64,000 nucleotides of DNA from Cunninghamia lanceolata (Eukaryota; Streptophyta; Pinopsida; Cupressales; Cupressaceae), in assembly GCA_027924645.1 (NCBI GenBank), contig BSBN01001482.1:11054001-11118000 (forward strand), given 5' to 3'. A program made the translations under genes and the position numbers. Below the pieces are notes generated by a model, which worked only from the letters and a program-made list of their open reading frames with translations, did not search any database and was not told where the DNA came from. Position 1 is the first letter of the stretch, and each line of letters starts with the position of its first letter. Shown here piece by piece: positions 59,860 to 64,000 of this stretch.

Positions 59860-60560
59860 AGACAAGAGCAAAAGTAGCCCAGAATGCTTGATTTTTTGAT
59901 ACTTTTTCAAAGCCAATGAATCAAACAAATGATGTTGTAAGGATTTTGATTGAGGAAAGAAAGTTATATATCTAATATCAGTCCAAAACAGCAATCTATT
60001 CACTCTCAATACACTCTTGATGCAAATCCAAGATAATGCCAAGTCAAAATATAGTGAAAATATGTCAAAATAGGCACTTTTTTCACCAAAATTCAATGCA
60101 AAAGAGCATAACAAAGGGTGTTGTGAGGAAAATGATGATGGAAAGCAAATAATATCAGAAATAATAGCCACTTGATGCAAAAATACCCAACACAACACGA
60201 TTGTAGTGCCACTTAAGGTAAAACCCTAGTGAAAATATAGCAAAATATTCAATTTTTCACGGTTTTTCAACTCCAAGACCTAGCAAAAAGGGTGTTGTAA
60301 GGAATTTTATGAGGTATAGAAAATAATATCAATAACATCAGTCACCACAATCCATAAAATTGATCACAACACATTTGGAGTGCAAACTAGGTCAAACCCT
60401 AGGGCAAAAATAGCCAAAATGTGTATTTTTTCACCAAATTTTCACTACAAGAGCCCGTTAAAAGGGTGCTGTGAAGATTTTTATGAGGGGAAGAAAATGA
60501 TTACCCTGGTAACATAAAATTAATGTAAAAATATCCTTCACAACACACCTATAGTGCAAG
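59860..60560. repeat. Diverged tandem repeats (~170 bp, four copies) in the LARD-2 leader
   Basis: Recurring phrases GGGTGTTGT(A/G)AGGA, AATATCA.TA.., CACAACAC and AACCCTAG.G.AAAAATAG occur at about 59925, 60110, 60285 and 60460. They lie in the leader between primer site and ORF. Confidence 0.65.
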
Positions 60561-61258
60561 TCTAGAGAGTTGATAAGGTCGATTTTAGTGAAAATTGTTG
60601 TTTTTGAAGCCCTAAGTTTGAAATCTTGGGATAGAATTCTATGTGAATGCTTTGAAGTCTGATTTATGATTAAATTGACTTAATCTAAGATCTGAAAATT
60701 ATTTTCAAGCCTTAACATGCAAAATGACCATGCAAATTTAATGAAAATGCATCAAAATTGCTAGTTTTTGTTGAAATTTTCTATGTAAAAATGCAAATAT
60801 TTTAAATCTTAAATGTAAATTCACACTAAAATGCAAGACTACAGCCAAATTCAAATTTTAATGAGCCTGTAAAATTAGTAGAAAATTTTGATAAAAAGAT
60901 TTTTCCTACAAACCCTAGATTTTGGAATTACTAGGTTATATAAAATTGTCAAAATTTCCACAAAACCCTAGCAAATAAATGATGAAAATGCAAGGTAAAT
61001 TTCTGATTTTTTATATTTTTCTGTAGTTTATATCAGATCTGATGTGAAAATCATGAATTAGGAAAATTTAGAAAGAATTGATGCAATTTAGTAAGCCCAA
61101 CAATGGAATTTTTTTTATTTTTCCAATTTTTTAAAAATTTTGAATTTTTCTCAATGTAATAAGATAAATGACCAACTGAATGAATGAAATCAATCCAAAT
61201 CTAAAGACAAACACTCAAAAAGTTGCAATTTAAGTCCAAAAACATGGGTTCACCAAAA

Positions 61259-62519
61259 TGTTTAGGTAAAAATTGGATTTTGTTAATCTTTTGTTGTTTA
61301 GATGTTTGAATCCTCCTTTCACCCTAACATTGAAGGATCTAAGGTCAAGTGGCGAGCACTATCATACCCTAGGTCACTTGCAAATGAAGGGAAGCTTGGA
61401 TTAGGGAATTTAAATATTGATTTTCCTTCTCTTGTGTCTAATTAACCATTAAAACCCTAATTATGCAAATACGACAACAAATTGATGAAAGACAGAAAAA
61501 GCTCTTGCAGACGGAAGTAAAATAACAAATCACAGAATACTTGTTGTTGGGGTTCCAAGGCGGAACAGTCGGGGACACTGGTGTGGGTGCCCATGTCCAA
61601 GGTACCTACTTTTTCAAGGAATCTGGGCCTCCTTCCGATACTGATTAGCCCTGTAACTTCTGTTTCCTGATATCTATCTACAGAGGACACTGTTGCAGGC
61701 AGCCTAGTCCTGGAAGTGCTCCTTTGTCTAACTTTTTCTTCAGATCCTGAATCCTTGATGCTTGCCACTCCTTCCTACAACTCCACCTTTCCTAAATGCG
61801 ATACTTGTAACCTGCAATCACAAGACTTAGTTTGGGGGTTGTGGTGTTTAGAGGTTTGCCTCAGTCAAACCCTAAAGGACACTTAAGTCTCTGAACACCG
61901 TTGTCAGATAAAGAGGGCATGCCCTTGTGAGGCAGAGGCCAAAAACCAAAGGAATCAATGATTAAAAAACAATGATATGTCACCTTGTAGTGAAGCTCTT
62001 ATGGAGGAAGATGCTCTTCATTCCATGAGGAGATTGAAGCTCAAATCTGCAAATATCAATGCACAAAACATACAAGTCTGCTCTTGCAACACAATAGAAA
62101 GCCTTGAATCACCTTGAGAATGCCTAGAGTTCACAATGATAATCTAATCAAAATCTAGTTTACAAATGAATGCCTATACATGCTTATATATGCACCTACA
62201 AGCATTCCCGCCAAGATTTTAAAAATCAAACTTTACCATGTCATCAAAAGAACCTCCTAACAGTCATAAACTGACACCCAGAAATTGGGGCTACCCCAAA
62301 ATAAGGTAGGACTAGGGTGTGGGCACCCAAGCCCTTCCCCCCTATTTTGGGCAAGGTATAGCTTAAGGGGTCCACCTAGTTCCTATTTGTCATGGAAATT
62401 AGGTCTCATTCCATCGGGATGCTAAAATATGGACTAAAATGTCCTAAATGCACTCTAAAGATCTGGGAGCTAAACGTTATGAGGGGAAAGCCCCCAAGGG
62501 GACATTTTCTGATGTTACA
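61259..62519 (-). repeat. LARD-2 right (5') LTR, 1261 bp
   Basis: Starts TGTTTAGGTA, ends GATGTTACA. A minus-strand TATATAAG lies at about 62184-62192. Confidence 0.9.
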
Positions 62520-64000
62520 AGGCCAAGAATAAAACATCTGTTGCTGCTCCCAAAAATCTTTGATCTAAAAAAATGTAGAACTCTATGTCTTAGATCTACT
62601 CATTTATAGCCCAAAAACCCCAACAAAATATCTTCAACAGCTTCCAAAATCTCTAACTGAAAATTCACAAAATCTAGCTGAAAATCTGGCAAAATGACTA
62701 TATCTGGCTCTGTAACTGATTTTGCAACTTGAAATCTCAACTAAACTATGGCTAGAACAAAATCTTCCCCTTTGGCTACATGAAAATCTTCCCACTCATC
62801 CTACCTCCTGTAGCTTGTCGCAAAAAAAATGAAATTAGGGTTGCGTATGATTTTAGGCTACGTCTCTAATGTTTCACGTGAGAAGAGGGAGTCATAAAAC
62901 TTTATTTAAATAAGCTTCACTTATAGCTGTTGTTGGGACCCACGGAGTGTCATAAAATTAATAAAGATTTTAATCTTTATTTCTAAATGGTTTTCTTCTT
63001 CCTGTGGCATGAGAGACATCAATATTTGAATATTTAATAAAAGACACAACCTCATTTTGTCTCCCATGAATCATGATGCAATTTAAAAAAATAAAAGAAT
63101 CTATCCCTCTTGCTTCAGCCTGAGCCACATGGTGAGGTCCGCTTGTTTCTATTTCTCCTTTTCAATGCTGCTTCCACATGGTGCTCTCTGAGGCATCCTT
63201 TTTTTCTCTCATAATTCTCCCGCATCCCCCATGTGTCAAGTTCCGCTGCCTCTTTCTTCTCTAACTAGAGCCGTTGATTATCTTACATCTTAGGGTGACA
63301 AACTTACTACATTGAAAACCCTAACTCCATCATTGCTTCATACTTATGTGTGATGCACATATGATGATATGCCCCTTCATTATTCAATGGTACCTTTCTC
63401 TTTTGAGTTTGAGGTAGTGCCCTAATGATATGCTAATACTATGTATAGCTGTGCTTGAATCTTTTATATGAATTGGCCACTTCATCATAAACCTGCGCCA
63501 TACTTATGCAATGCTCACCTCTTCGTATTTCGTTGTGCCTTTGAAATAGTTAAGGCTTGATGTATAATGTTGAGATTTCATTTTAAAAGATGATTCCATT
63601 CTATGATTGAGTGCCTTTATAGCCGAGCCTTAGACTACTGATAGTAACGTCCATCATTGGCTGCACCTCTTATCATAACTAGTGGCCGATCCCTAACTGA
63701 AATGGTTGATTCTCCTTTTGGCTTAAAATGCAGATATCTCTTTATATGGTTTGCACCATATCTTTTACCTGTGCACCATGGCCTTTGTCTTAATGCTACA
63801 ACCCAAATATGCTGTGCCATTCTCTTGCTTCTTATCTCTATGTTTGGAAGTGGCACTCTCAAACCTCACGCTACTCTTGTGGTATAGCAACGCATCCTAT
63901 ATTTTACCTGGCAATGCTTTGAAATGGTAGTATTTTTGTATCTGTTGGCACTTCATAGTGGTTGTAGCATACAGTGATTGCCTATGATACAGCAATGCAC

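Larger units (their letters stand above)
55783..62519 (-). mobile_element. Non-autonomous LTR retrotransposon ('LARD-2') with an intact 351-codon ORF
   Basis: Perfect TSD AGGCC at 55778-55782 and 62520-62524; the uninterrupted left LTR of the host element shows AAGGCC near 49396. LTRs are 55783-57039 and 61259-62519. A polypurine-like GTGGGGGCTAAA (minus) sits next to the left LTR and TGGTGAACCCATG (minus, primer-site-like) next to the right LTR, so it reads on the minus strand. The internal 4.2 kb has no gag or pol signature. Confidence 0.88.
48918..64000 (-). mobile_element. Gag-only Ty3/gypsy-like element, minus strand, running off the right edge
   Basis: The left (3') LTR starts at 48918 (TGTTGATGCATAAATC). 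The right (5') LTR starts at 55309 (TGTTGATGCATAAATC) and continues past 64000 with a nested element inside. Right next to 55309 is a tRNA-Lys-type primer site. Only gag is recognisable between them; no protease, RT or integrase. The five bases before the left LTR are GTAAG, but the other TSD copy is outside the window. Confidence 0.8.
55309..64000 (-). repeat. Right (5') LTR of the gag-only element, split by LARD-2 and cut by the window edge
   Basis: 55309-55777 plus 62525-64000 align with the left LTR from 48918 to 50936, for example GATGCATAAATCTGTGGG and TGGTATAG(C/A)AA(C/T)GCATCC. Confidence 0.85.

Noticed and set aside
59740..60198. 152-codon minus-strand ORF upstream of the LARD-2 ORF
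   Set aside because: Overlaps the start of the 351-codon ORF and the repeated leader. No domain and biased composition.

Overview
The window looks like intergenic DNA from a large, repeat-rich plant genome, most probably a conifer. The evidence is nested LTR retrotransposons with 1-3 kb LTRs, old L1-type LINE relics, AT-rich spacers, a Tat-lineage Ty3/gypsy element with an antisense plant-mobile-domain gene, and no clear complete host gene. The species call is inference; nothing seen is diagnostic.

Layout. 1-2430: decayed LINE, minus strand, running off the left edge. 2431-15500: old AT-rich repeats, including a copia 5' end (6850-7451), a 26-bp-arm hairpin (7484-7561), a GC-richer exon-like patch (9.6-10.3 kb), tandem duplications and an LTR-like stretch with a TATA box at 14737. 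16228-17300 and 24426-25490: two copies of a ~1.07 kb LINE-type unit with 15-bp target duplications and a small ORF. 20615-21064: solo LTR. About 22.2-48.9 kb: one host sequence ('T') made of decayed multi-exon genes of unknown family plus arrays of a CTTAAGGGG motif, split by nested insertions.

Insertions into T, each with a 5-bp target site duplication (TSD) read from the sequence. (1) 26756-36811 (TSD GTTCT): a non-autonomous LTR element whose two LTRs both carry a fragment of a monoacylglycerol-lipase-like alpha/beta hydrolase. Its left LTR is interrupted by a Ty1/copia element, 27896-33207 (TSD GAAAA; the other LTR preserves the empty site). That copia lacks a 5' LTR and instead starts with an inverted copy of its own U5 end. 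(2) 39464-48355 (TSD CCAAC): a Ty3/gypsy Tat-type element on the minus strand, missing R-U5, gag, protease and part of RT. It carries an antisense plant-mobile-domain gene with its own TATA box and a phase-0 intron. (3) 48918 to beyond 64000: a gag-only gypsy-like element on the minus strand with a tRNA-Lys-type primer site. Its right LTR is interrupted by a second non-autonomous LTR element, 55783-62519 (TSD AGGCC), which carries an intact 351-codon ORF of unknown function.

The long element reading frames (copia gag-pol, gypsy pol, gag) keep one frame over 1.7-4 kb and are broken almost only by stop codons, many explicable as C-to-T or G-to-A changes. This fits decay by cytosine deamination rather than by indels.
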